64,000 nucleotides of DNA from Adineta vaga (taxonomy: Eukaryota; Rotifera), in the NCBI GenBank assembly GCA_021613535.1, contig CP075494.1:1178001-1242000 (forward strand), given 5' to 3'. Shown one piece after another: positions 36,701 to 46,869 of this stretch. Position numbers and translations under genes: made by a program. Under the pieces are notes generated by a model, which had not been told where the DNA came from, ran no database searches, and saw nothing but the letters and a program-made list of their open reading frames with translations. The stretch's first letter is position 1, and the number at the start of each line of letters is the position of its first letter.

Positions 36701-39055
36701 AGCATCAGTGGTGACGTAACCGATCGATCATCTTGGTACATTTTTCATCTTAATCTCAGATGCAGTTTATCTCTGCAGAGGTGAAGAGGAAAACAACGAG
36801 ACGCAGCAAACCAGGCAGCAGTTTTATTTAGAAATCCATCGATCACATAGGTAGCTCTTCATTTTCTTTTATTTTTCATTCAGGTAAAATAGAGCAGTGT
36901 TGGTGTGACCGATCGATCGTCCTCTTGTACTTTTAATCTTAATCTCAGATGCATTTTATATCTGTACAGGTGAAGAGCAAAACAACGAGACAGAGCAAAC
37001 CAGGCAGCAGTTTTATTTAGAAATCGATCGATCACGTAGGTAGCTCTTCATTTTCTTTTATTTTTCATTCAGGTAAAATAGAGCAGTGTTGATATGACCC
37101 ATGGATCATCCTTGTGTATTTTTCATCTTAATCTCAGATGCAATTTATCTCTGTATAGGTGAAGAGGAAAACAACGAGACAGAGCAAACCAGGAGCAGTT
37201 TTATTTAGAAATCCATCCATCACTTGTGTACCCTTCATTTTGTTTCTTTTTTCATACAGGTATGAAGCAGCATCGGTGACACCACCAATCGATCATTCTC
37301 CTATATCTTTGATCATAATCTCAGAACCAGTTGGTCGCTGTATAGATGAAGAGGAAAACAACGAGACAGAGCAAACCAGGCAGCAGTTTTATTTAGAAAT
37401 CCGTCGATCACACAGGTAGCTCTTCATTCTGTTTTATTTTTCATTCAGGTAAGAAGTAGCAGTGGTGACGTAACCGATCGATTACCCTCGTACATTTTTC
37501 ATCTTAATCTCAGATGCAATTTATCTCTGCATAGGTGAAGAGGACAAGAAGGAGACAGAGCAAACCAGGCAGCAGTTTTATTTAGAGATCCATCGGTCAC
37601 GTAGGTAGCCCTTCATTTTCTTTTATTTTTCATTCAGGTGGAATAGAGCAGTGTTGATATGACCCATCGATGATGCTCGTACATTTTTCATCTTAATCTC
37701 AGATGCAGTTTATCTCTGCATAGGTGAAGAGCAAAACAACTAGACAGAGCAAACCAGGTAGCAGTTTTATTTAGAAATCCATCGATCACGTAGGTAGCTC
37801 TTCTTTCTCTTTTATTTTGCATTCAGGTAAAATAGAGCAGTGTTGATATGACCCATGGATCATCCTTGTGTATTTTTCATCTTAATCTCAGATGCAATTT
37901 ATCTCTGTATAGGTGAAGAGGACAAGAAGGAGACAGAGCAAACCAGGCAGCAGTTTTATTTAGAAATCCATCGGTCACAGGTAGCTCTTCATTTTCTTTT
38001 ATTTTTCATTCAGGTAAGAAGCATCAGTGGTGACGTAACCGATCGATCATCTTCGTACATTTTTCGTCTTAATCTCAGATGCAGTTTATCTCTGCATAGG
38101 TGAAGAGCAAAACAACTAGACAGAGCAAACCAGGTAGCAGTTTTATTTAGAAATCCATCGATCACGTAGGTAGCTCTTCTTTCTCTTTTATTTTGCATTC
38201 AGGTAAAATAGAGCAGTGTTGATATGACCCATCGATCATCCTCGTACGTTTTTCATCTTAATCTCAGATGCAATTTATCTCTGCATAGGTGAAGAGCAAA
38301 ACAACGAGACAGAGCAAACCAAGCAGCAGTTTTATTTAGAAATCGATCGATCACATAGGTAGCTCTTCATTTTCTTTTATTTTTCATTCAGGTAAGAAGC
38401 AGCAGTGGTGACGTAACCGATCGATTACCCTCGTACGTTTTTCATCTTAATCTCAGATGCAATTTATCTCTGCATAGGTGAAGAGGAAAACAACGAGACG
38501 CAGCAAACCAGGCAGCAGTTTTATTTAGAAATCCATCGATCACATAGGTAGCTCTTCATTTTCTTTTATTTTTCATTCAGGTAAAATAGAGCAGTGTTGG
38601 TATGACCGATCGATCGTCCTCTTGTACTTTTAATCTTAATCTTAGATGCAGTTTATATCTGTACAGGTGAAGAGCAAAACAACTAGACAGAGCAAACCAG
38701 GTAGCAGTTTTATTTAGAAATCCATCGATCACGTAGGTAGCTCTTCTTTCTCTTTTATTTTTCATTCAGGTAAAATAGAGCAGTGTTGATATGACCCATC
38801 GATCATCCTCGTACGTTTTTCATCTTAATCTCAGATGCAGTTTATCTCTCTATAGGTGAAGAGCAAAACAACGGGACAGAGCAAACCAGGTAGCAGTTTT
38901 ATTTAGAAATCCATCCATCACATATGTACGCTTCATTTTGTTCCTTTTTTCGTTCAGGTATGAAGCAGTAGCGGTGACACCACCAATCCATCATTCTCCT
39001 TTATTTTTGATCATAATCGCAGATGCAGTTTATCTCTGTATAGGTGAAGAACAAA
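30720..39055. repeat. 189-bp satellite array, about 44 units
   Basis: The marker GAAGAG after AGGT recurs at 33381, 33570 and 33759, giving a 189-bp period (63 codons), and the array is about 8.3 kb. Each unit contains, in order, GTGAAGAGCAAAACAACGAG, a GGCAGCAGTTTTATTTAG block, a GATCGATC/CATCGATCAC palindrome, a pyrimidine tract ending TTTTTCATTCAG, GTAAGAAGTAGCAGTGGTG or a variant, and a CTTAATCTCAGATGCA block. At least three variants of the block after CATTCAG alternate (AAAATAGAGCAG, AAGAAGTAGCAG, TATGAAGCAGC), suggesting higher-order structure. Units at both edges are more diverged. Open frames inside it (for example four 62-residue minus-strand frames, one per unit) are by-products of the period being a multiple of three. 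Confidence 0.93.
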
Positions 39056-39429
39056 TTAGATTGAGAAGGAGTTGTTTCCTTGAAGTGTAGAATGAACTTA
39101 TGGCGTGGAGATTTCTTCTATCTGTTTTCATTCGTGACTGCCCGGGAAGAGAATCACTGAAAAGTAACCCTTGAAAAGACGTTGAAATTCATGAGAAGAT
39201 GATATTGTTTAAATATGCACAATTGAGCGAGTGAGGAATTCGCTGAACAGACTCTTCATGAACAAACGGAAGATTATGAAATCACGGAAGTGAGCGGAGT
39301 TGGAATCGGACCCTGTGGGAACTCAGGCACTATTGACGCATATATGAATGCAAAATATTAAGGTGTGAAGATTTATTTGAAAAGAGTTACGGTATGTCGA
39401 ATGATTTCACGGTCAAAAATGACCTACAC
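39056..39429. other. Spacer after the satellite
   Basis: Unique-looking sequence between the satellite and the 51-bp minisatellite; nothing recognised. Confidence 0.35.
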
Positions 39430-40915
39430 TGTAATAAAAATTGGTGTTTTACCGAACCTAAAAGGTTCTCCATGCTTCCACCGAACTATTTTAAGTTTAG
39501 AAAAATCCAAAACGTTTCGTTCTTGATCTGCCGAACTATTTTAAGTTCAGTAGGATCCAGAAGGGTCGGCAATTGATAACAAAAACCATCTGAAAGTTTT
39601 GTATTCGGTTCACGAAACCGTTGATAGTTCAGTAACATGTCTACAGAACCATCAGCTGTTTCGAAGTCTGAGGATAGATTTTGTCTATTTTCTACCAAAC
39701 TATTCTTATTTCCATAGGCCAATTAATGGTTCAGGAGATTTTATAGCGTACCATAGATGGTTCGTCATTTTTCAAATAGTTCAGAATATTTTAAACCAAA
39801 CCAGATATGGTTTCGTGCTAGTTATCCAAAACCAATAACTAGTTCGCGAATCCTTAAAAGTTTAGCAAACTCAATGCAAAGCCCTTGGGTGTTCCGTATG
39901 TGAATTGAAGGTTTAGTATAGTTCATGCGAAACTTTTCATCACCCGATCGTATCTCTGAAGGTTCGGTTTATGTACAAAGAACGATTCATAGTTTCGTTT
40001 AAACCCACAAAGGTGAAGTACCACTTATCCAGAACCATTAGCAGTTCAGTAAGAAAAACGAAAGTTTCGCACACATAATACCGAACATTCTTCGGGTTCT
40101 TGAAGCTAGTATTGGTTTTGTGAGTTTTAGACTGAACATAAATAGTTCTGCCAGTTTCAAAATGGATTCGTACCATTAGTACAAAACCTACTAGAATTCA
40201 GTAACTCGTTCGATTGTTTCGATTTCATTACACAGAACGATATTTAGTTTCGTATACTTGCAAGTTGTTCGGTATAGCTCCAGCGGAACCATCAATAGTT
40301 TCGTAGTGTGGCTTAGGGTTGGGCAGATTTATTGCCAAACAGCCCAAGGTTTCGTAATCTCACTCGTGGTTTGATAAAATTTATACAGAATTATCAATTG
40401 CTTCGTACAGTAGCCTAAGGTTCGGCATGATTTATTAAAAACTGTCAAGATATCCGTACAGAGAGTAAAGATTTGGCAAAGGTTTTCCGAAACTATCAAT
40501 GGTTCCGTATACTCACTCATGGTTTGGCGAACTATATACGAAACTATCACTGGTTTCATATCATCGCGCAAGGTTTGGTAGAGTTTTTTCCAAACTGTCA
40601 ATGGCTTTGTACATTGGCCAAAGGTTTGAAGAATTTTACACTAAACTATGTTGAGTTCTGTATGCTTCTAACTGGTTCAGTATAGGTTTAACTAAGTGAT
40701 TAACAATTTCGTAGAATGAGTAGATGGTTGCAAGAATTTTTATCAAACTATCAATTCTTTCATACAACGGTTCAAGGTTCTATAGGATATATTCAAATAT
40801 ATGAACATATTCCTATACTTTAAAGTGGTTCGGTGTAATTTGTACGAAACTCTCAATGACATCGTATAGAGTGTTAGAGTTCAGCGAACTTTCTACCAAA
40901 CCATTGACAGCTGCC
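39430..40915. repeat. Diverged 51-bp minisatellite
   Basis: Clearest at 40490-40640, where AAACTATCAATGGTTCCGTA, AAACTATCACTGGTTTCATA and AAACTGTCAATGGCTTTGTA start successive 51-bp units. The same pattern (CGAAACTAT..GGTTTCGTA..GGTTTGG) can be followed, more diverged, back to about 39430. Open frames in it (for example 40473-40685, 39599-39838) are not credible genes. Confidence 0.72.
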
Positions 40916-41090
40916 ACTGGTCCGTGTAACAAACGGAGAGGAATCAGTGAAAGATATGTCTATTCTTATCGGTCGACGTCCACTTTTCAATAGACCGGCA
41001 AGCAAAGCGGTAAGTGATGGTATATTATAAACCACACAATATCTTCTTGACTGTTTAGAATCGATCTCAATGGATTTAGTGGAATGGCTA

Positions 41091-41130
41091 ACACCCACAC
41101 TCACAATAGTAGGGTGTAGGAGGGTGAGGG
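41091..41130. repeat. Telomere-like element with reversed arm order
   Basis: ACACCCACACTCACA precedes TAGGGTGTAGGAGGGTGAGG, so the C-rich arm comes first on the plus strand, unlike the other copies. Confidence 0.5.
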
Positions 41131-41514
41131 GACCTTCAAAACAAATCTATGAAGGATGTGTTTTGAATGACTGAATACGAAGCCTGTAATGTGGTGATTA
41201 TAAAAGAGTGTTTCACTAAACCAAAAGGAAGATCAATGTAAAGAAGATTTCGTAGCTATAAGTTCATAAGGTTCTGTACGGTACCTATGGTACTTAACTT
41301 TCTTTCTTAGCAGGAAAAAAGGTTTTGTACTAAACCTTCGCTACGAAACCTCTGTTCTGAAATTTTCCAGTAAGGTTCTATGTGGAACCTATTTACTACT
41401 GAACCAAAAAAGGATCTTCTCGTGTATCGGTGGGAAGATCCTTTTTTTTACAATGTGCTAGTCTATGAATGTAAAAATTTTTTCTTTATCAGTTTGTTTT
41501 GTGACATTGGTAGG
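41131..41514. other. Spacer with an inverted GGATCTTC/GAAGATCC hairpin
   Basis: AAAAAAGGATCTTCTCGTGT and GGGAAGATCCTTTTTT (41404-41448) form a hairpin with a T-rich end. Short GGTTCTGTACGGTACC-type repeats lie before it. No gene. Confidence 0.45.
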
Positions 41515-41528
41515 AAGATATTTGTTAG
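41515..41528. repeat. 14-bp target-site duplication of a SINE (left)
   Basis: AAGATATTTGTTAG; the same 14 bases recur at 41860-41873. Confidence 0.82.
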
Positions 41529-41859
41529 TTTTTTTTTTCTTTTTATTATTCGCAGATAAACTGATGACCATGAAGGTCCTAGCAGGTCAGGTTTTAGAGT
41601 AAGATAAAACTATAGAGAAGAATCAGAGGATAGTGTGACAATAACAAATAGAGGAAGAGAAGAAAGAACGCAAGAGTCACAAACAAAGGAAAGAAAATAA
41701 CGACGTAATTGTCGTATATATATAATAAAGTGATTGGTCACCTTCTCTTCCGATACTGCACATCATATACCCATAACACCTCTTTTTTGCCAGAGGAAGG
41801 AATCGAACCTTCTGATCTCTGAACTTCAGATGCATAGAACCACTACGCCATCCCCGGCT
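41529..41859 (-). mobile_element. tRNA-derived SINE, complete, minus orientation (331 bp)
   Basis: On the minus strand the element starts with a tRNA-like head (41788-41858) carrying perfect RNA polymerase III A-box (TGGCGTAGTGG) and B-box (GGTTCGATTCC) sequences, continues through a tRNA-unrelated body, and ends in an A-rich tail (plus-strand T-run from 41529). Exact 14-bp duplications flank it, as expected from LINE-type target-primed insertion. No coding capacity. Confidence 0.83.
41788..41858 (-). other. tRNA-like head of the SINE
   Basis: 71 nt. The acceptor stem (GCCGGGG with CTCTGGC, two G-T pairs) and T arm (GAAGG-TTCGATT-CCTTC) fold well. The anticodon arm does not: the candidate loop CTGAAGT would be Phe (GAA), but its stem is mismatched. 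It is therefore a SINE promoter rather than a working tRNA. Confidence 0.72.
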
Positions 41860-41880
41860 AAGATATTTGTTAGTTCGATG

Positions 41881-42073
41881 TAGGGGTGGGACATTTACGT
41901 TGATTTAAAATGAACTTTAATGGATTGCGTTAACGTTAATAATAACGCTTAACGGATTGAATAGAAACCGTTAACCGTTAATATAAACGTTAACGGAATC
42001 AGTTAATTAACACCCATTAATCAACCCATTTAGAAGTTAATTAACTCGCGGTAAATTAAATGGTTCACCCCTA
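41881..42073. mobile_element. hAT-like MITE (193 bp) beside the SINE
   Basis: Inverted ends TAGGGGTGGGACATTTA and TAGGGGTGAACCATTTA, flanked by the exact 8-bp duplication GTTCGATG (41873-41880, 42074-42081). The interior is rich in GTTAACG-type palindromes. The duplication begins at the last base of the SINE flank. Confidence 0.85.
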
Positions 42074-42081
42074 GTTCGATG

Positions 42082-42493
42082 GGTGTTTTTTACCGGGATG
42101 TTCATTGGCTATTTTTGTCTGTGGAAAGGGTAGGCTTTAAATACCTGTTAGGTTCAGAGGCTGTTGATTTACTGAATGAGTGTGTAAGCCAGGTTTGTGA
42201 TGGAAGTTGTTTTTAACAGAAAATGGATGAAAGATAGTGAGTTAGTTTCAAATTATTGTCTTAGTTTTTGAGTACAAGAGCATTGTGGAAATCAGGATTT
42301 GCTATTCTCTTGTCCTGTTGACGAGTGTTTTTTTGAATGATAATTACTTAATTAGGAAATGGTTTGTAATGAAATTCGCGAGTTTTTTGTATCTAAGGAT
42401 TGGATATGTCCGTGTGATTTGTGATACCCTGAATTTGATGAGCGTTTAATGGTTGAGAGGTAGATTGAGACCTTTTCGTATTTGTTGTAGATT
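42082..42493. other. Intergenic stretch
   Basis: Probable promoter region for the membrane protein downstream; no motif recognised. Confidence 0.4.
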
Positions 42494-43460
42494 ATGACAG
42501 ACTCATCCGTTCATTTTGACGACGATGCTGCTGATGGTGGTGGTGAAGGCAGGGTACAGGAATCGACGTGGTATGGAAATATAACGATTTATCTTTACTC
42601 TTTGTATTGTTTTTCATGACTTTCTTGTAATAGGTCCTCGTCGATGTGGTTGATGGTAACGGCTTTATGTTCCATTCCTATTATCTTGCTGATTGCGGCA
42701 TGTGTGATCGTTATTTCGTTGTTGACCTTATACCTACCTGAAAGAGGTAGTGATATAAGACCGGCAAGTGAAAATGATGGTATAGTGATTATCATTGTTA
42801 ATAATTCTCTTATTTCATTTTTGTATATTTAAGTGATGAAGACTTTTAACACTGTATTTGGTACTAATTTGGTCGCTGGCACGGAAAATGGAATAGTTAA
42901 GTACGACTCTATTGCACAACAAGTAAGTTTATCTGCTCTCTAATGTAGAATGTGATGTTCATGTTTTCATCTTCTTTTAGATCAACGAGAAACTTGGTTA
43001 TACATCGGATATACTTAGCATTATATCTGCTACATTTGGAAGTAGTCAAAATGCTAACGGTAGGAAAAAACGTCAATCAAGGTCAGTTACTTTAATCTTT
43101 TGTTCATTAATTAAAAACTTTCGTATGTTATGGATTCTTTTAGCGCGAAAATATCTTGCAACGCAGCTTTTAATGGAACCCAACAAAATGCAGATAATGG
43201 CAATTCCTTAGGTCTTGTATTTCGAATTAATAAGTGTCCAAAAACAAAATGCCTTACTAGCTACTGTATTGGAAAATGTGCATCACAAGTTCAACTTAAA
43301 ATACAAACCGTACTTGGCTCGACTGCTTTCTCGTTGAACATTGAGACGACTGCAGGGATGCTTTCACTTTCAGCTCAGTTCTGCTCAACTGGCCCATCTG
43401 TTTCAGGTAAGAAAGACTAATCGAAACAAACATTCTTCTACAGAGATACTCCTAAAGTAG
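42494..43460 (+). CDS. Type II-like single-pass membrane protein, six exons
   Basis: Proposed exons 42494-42567, 42634-42779, 42834-42922, 42981-43081, 43144-43406, 43444-43460, with phases agreeing throughout (690 nt, 229 residues plus stop). The N-terminus is acidic and Gly-rich (MTDSSVHFDDDAADGGGEG), followed by one strong membrane segment (MWLMVTALCSIPIILLIAAC and onward). Next come a small soluble part, a basic processing-like site (GRKKRQSR) and a Cys-rich region (KCPKTKCLTSYCIGKCAS). The layout suggests a cytosolic N-terminus and an extracellular, possibly proteolytically released C-terminus. Family not recognised. The first donor (AC/GTGGTA) and the tiny last exon are the weakest parts. 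Confidence 0.6.
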
Positions 43461-43728
43461 AATTTAAGAACCTAGGTTGTATGAAAAATACAAGAGAAAA
43501 CGTTGTTTTTTTTGTTTGTTTATTACATTGTTTTGTGCAGCTGCTTTTGGCATCCATCTGTCCTATATCATCTCTCTTAAAACCTACATCCATCCTTCTA
43601 TAGATAGATGACAAGATAATAGTTATTTTAAATTGTTGTATAGAAGTGTTCGACTTTCGAATCATTTCATACTCGTCTTGTGTACCCTTTCGATGTCATA
43701 ATTGATTTTCATGGCATACATACTGCAT

Positions 43729-44082
43729 TTAAGATGTGCAATCATGACGATATATTGTATAACCAATTCTCACCCATAGTTCATCTTCCTCGAATTTTTT
43801 AACCCACATACATGGAATATTAGAATCACTTGGAATATCATCCATCGTAGGATAATAGATATGAAAATGAACATTCTGGACCAAAACTAGTTCATTTCCT
43901 ATAAGATTTCCTTCTCGAAAAGAAAGAAAAAGATCGATGCGTCGACAATTCGGTATTTGATTTTGTACATATTGAATGCATCCATTTCTATCAGTGAAAT
44001 GTCGAACACGACGCCCAAGATTGCTCTGATTAAGCGAATGTCGATTGGTTGAGTCAAGAAGAACAGCAAGTTGATTATTCAT
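43729..44082 (-). CDS. Hypothetical protein, 117 residues
   Basis: An ATG at 44082 opens a frame with a normal amino-acid mix (MNNQLAVLLDSTNRHSLNQS; later NCRRIDLFLSFREGNLIGNE and MWVKKFEEDELWVRIGYTIY). There is no signal peptide or known domain. It may be an exon of a longer minus-strand gene together with 44443-44907, but I found no convincing junction. A beta-rich fold is suggested by alternating hydrophobics. Confidence 0.4.
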   Translation of the reverse strand: MNNQLAVLLDSTNRHSLNQSNLGRRVRHFTDRNGCIQYVQNQIPNCRRIDLFLSFREGNLIGNELVLVQNVHFHIYYPTMDDIPSDSNIPCMWVKKFEEDELWVRIGYTIYRHDCTS

Positions 44083-44442
44083 GTACGAAGATATCTACAA
44101 ATAAAGAAAAACAAAAGAACCCTTCAAAGTATTGATTACTGATTACGCAGTCTGTATTTCTCATTCTACAATCATGAATAAATTGACAGCGATCGAAAAT
44201 ATATTTTTTCGTAAGTTCGGATGTGCTTTATAAATTATGGAATTATCACATAAGGATATAAAATTTAAACGTCTTTTTCATTAGTCGTAATCGTTGACTT
44301 TCTGTTCAACGAAACTATTCAATCCATATAAGATTTCAAAACATTGATCGTAGTTCTTGTCTGCACTGCCCTTGTTTCTTTTCCTAGCATGTTGATCGCT
44401 CAGGATTCGATTTTGCATTGATATCGATTGCTATGTGTACAG

Positions 44443-44907
44443 TTAATTCTTAAGGATTATCCGACATGTAACAAATACAAGGATATTTGGTGAAGAACTT
44501 TTCTTTTTCATGCTGAGTCGTCGGCTGTGATTTAAACAGATAAATCGATGGAGGTTGATTACGTGAACATAATTTTTCCAACAATGATTGATCAGTCTTA
44601 GTTTTAAATGAGGAAACGATGACTGATAATCCTGTTGTTCTTGTATAATCATCAAATGTGTACCAAAAAATTGTTTAAGAATTGCAGAAATGTTTTCAAA
44701 TGTTTCTTTCGAAAATGACGACTTCAGAAGTATGACGTTCATATTGAAGTTATTTGTGCGTTTGAATGAGAAAATATTGTTTTCATTGTCCACCACATTA
44801 CTCCGATCAAAAGGAGATACTTCCATTGAATTTAGACTATGTATAACATCATTGCCATAGCTTACTTTCACAAAACTGGTAGACATATTGTATATATTAC
44901 TTTGCAA
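44443..44907 (-). CDS. Hypothetical protein, 154 residues
   Basis: Starts MQSNIYNMSTSFVKVSYGND; contains SSFSKETFENISAILKQFFG and a basic Ser-rich tail (RRLSMKKKSSSPN). No recognised family. It lies 360 bp upstream of the other minus-strand hypothetical frame and could be its upstream exon. Confidence 0.32.
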   Translation of the reverse strand: MQSNIYNMSTSFVKVSYGNDVIHSLNSMEVSPFDRSNVVDNENNIFSFKRTNNFNMNVILLKSSFSKETFENISAILKQFFGTHLMIIQEQQDYQSSFPHLKLRLINHCWKNYVHVINLHRFICLNHSRRLSMKKKSSSPNILVFVTCRIILKN

Positions 44908-45152
44908 GTGAAAAAGTGATTCTATTTTATTGATTCAATTCAGCGTACCTATCTATATAGCTAGAGAAATGTCAACATTCCAGAAACATAATTCTGGAAG
45001 ATCAAACAAATAGTTATTTTTTTCCTCGGAAGTAATCACCATTATTTGTTTACTTTTTATTATCATAAGCAACATGAAATACGTTTCTGTCAATAAACGG
45101 TGCAATGTTACAGACATAAAATGAATCATCGATAAATCGAAGAGAAACAGGG

Positions 45153-45197
45153 ATGAGGGTGTGGGTCAAAGAAAGATGCACACACCCACACCCTCAG
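45153..45197. repeat. Short telomere-like hairpin
   Basis: ATGAGGGTGTGGGT opposite CACACCCACACCCTCA, 45 bp in all. Confidence 0.7.
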
Positions 45198-45434
45198 CCA
45201 TGATTATTATCAACTTTTTAATCTGCTTCTATGATATCTAAGAAAAATACTCTAGGGTACCCAAAAGTAGTCGCAGAGATACCTTATTCTCTTATAAAAG
45301 GCTTGAGGGAATTTTCTTTTTTCATCGGGTAATAGAGAAAACCAACCTCTATTTTTCTATACTATTTGATTGCTATTCAACTTCTAACGTAATAAGAAAA
45401 TTTCCGTTAGAATTGCTTTTCTTTAAAAATTAAT

Positions 45435-45480
45435 TAGGGTGGGTATGGGTGTGAGAGTCGTCTCCCCACACCCACACCCT
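45435..45480. repeat. Short telomere-like hairpin
   Basis: TAGGGTGGGTATGGGTGTGAG opposite CCACACCCACACCCTA. Confidence 0.72.
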
Positions 45481-46531
45481 ATATATGTAGATAAAAATAA
45501 TGTTCTTTCAGATCAATCTTCAGTCAAGATCGCGTGTGATGAAGTGAAAAACTTTCTCTTCAAATATCACGAAAGAAGGAAAGATGAAAATGCCAACTAG
45601 AACTTATGATAATGAATTCATTACTTTAGTAATAAAGTCAAGTTGTTTTAATAACGATTGACAAACAATACTTCACTCATTTGAACAAACTTTTGTAAGC
45701 GAATCGCTTATTAATGACCATTTTCTCAAAATTTTTCAAACAAATTAATGAAAAATCTATGTATTTGTGTAATGTTAAATGAATTTGCTCAGATTGTTTT
45801 GTCACACAGAGAAATGAAGAACAAATTTCTAGAACAATGTAAACTGTTCATGGTAAAACTGTACTTTTGTAGTCTTGTTCGTGCTTCTTCTCAACACTAT
45901 CATAGGATCAATAATTAGAGTCTTGTTTGAAGATCGCGATGAAGGAAAAAAAACGTCATGAGATGGAAAGTCATTAATTAATGATGCTTTAGTGCTACCA
46001 TTTAAGTGTATGTTACAGATGCAAATATAAACAGAAGCAATGTCAGTGTCGAGTTTTACAATAGGAACATCGAATTGAAAGACAGAATGAAAATGAACAA
46101 CTAGATATTGAATAGATCGATGTCATTAGATAAAAGAACTTAGACAAGCATTCATCATAATAACACATTCTCCTTTGTGTTGTTTCATTTCTTTTTTTTA
46201 TCCCACACTGAACACGAAGAAAAAAGATGTGCACTTTCGCCCACCATCTGCGCAATATCTATGAAACAGCAGTATTTTTGAGCGCATGGCTTATTCAGAA
46301 TGTTTGAAGGAAAACCAGCACACCATTCTCATCATGAATATTTCATGTAGTAATTTTGAATATTACACCAAGATATGACTTTTTTTCAAAATTTTGGTGA
46401 AGAGAAAAAGTAGATTCTTATTATAGTAGAGAGAAAAAAGAGAATAAAAAGACATCTACTAGTAGCAGATGCTATTCATTTTATCCTAAATACAACTGTA
46501 GTTGTCAAGTGTAAGTCTGACTACAATAGTT
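45481..46531. other. Intergenic stretch
   Basis: About 1 kb of AT-rich sequence upstream of the PAN exon. The minus-strand frame at 46043-46255 is not supported. Confidence 0.4.
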
Positions 46532-46859
46532 ATGGGTTGGATAAGAATTTCAATGTTGTTTTTGTTCGGTCTTTTCGAACAATTGTTCATACAAGATACA
46601 AAGTCGTTTTCAATGTCAGTCATGAATGGATGGGAATTTCAATGTGCTAACTCAACTTGTTTGCCATTCGTTACTACTACTGCACCGAACATCCTACGAT
46701 GTCAAATCCACTGTTTAGGGCAACCTCAATGTAAAGCAATCATTTTTCAACAGGCAACTTCGAAATGTCAATTGTTTATCAACATCGTGGATCAAAATAG
46801 CAACTTGCAAGCAAACATAGAGACCACAACAATCCCTAGGGAAAATCCTTGTTATTTCG
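46532..46859 (+). CDS. PAN/Apple-like N-terminal exon of a secreted protein
   Basis: An ATG at 46532 begins a signal-like segment (MGWIRISMLFLFGLFEQLF). Then comes a Cys-rich module CANSTCLPFVTTTAPNILRC, CLGQPQCKAIIFQQATSKCQ with the C-x-x-x-C-x-x-x-x-C spacing of a PAN/Apple fold, followed by TTTIPRENPCYF. At 46859/46860 the coding feel stops at a possible phase-1 donor (TTTCG/GTGCCA), and the sequence passes directly into the degenerate GGATC repeat. This exon can join in phase to the Ser/Thr exon at 49908 and the FG-GAP exon at 57187. The donor is weak, so truncation by the repeat is the alternative. Confidence 0.6.
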
Positions 46860-46869
46860 GTGCCAGATC

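Noticed and set aside
33856-38765. Family of 62-residue minus-strand genes
   Set aside because: Each equals one satellite unit; open only because 189 is a multiple of three, with no start context or conservation beyond the DNA repeat.
30720-39055. CRISPR array
   Set aside because: Regular spacing is due to a contiguous 189-bp satellite; there are no distinct spacers and the DNA is eukaryotic.
39430-41456. One transposon bounded by CACTGTAATAAAAA and TTTTTTACAATGTG
   Set aside because: Ends are only loosely inverted and no target duplication is visible.
41788-41858. Functional tRNA-Phe gene
   Set aside because: Anticodon stem does not pair, and an A-tail and 14-bp duplications show it is a SINE head.
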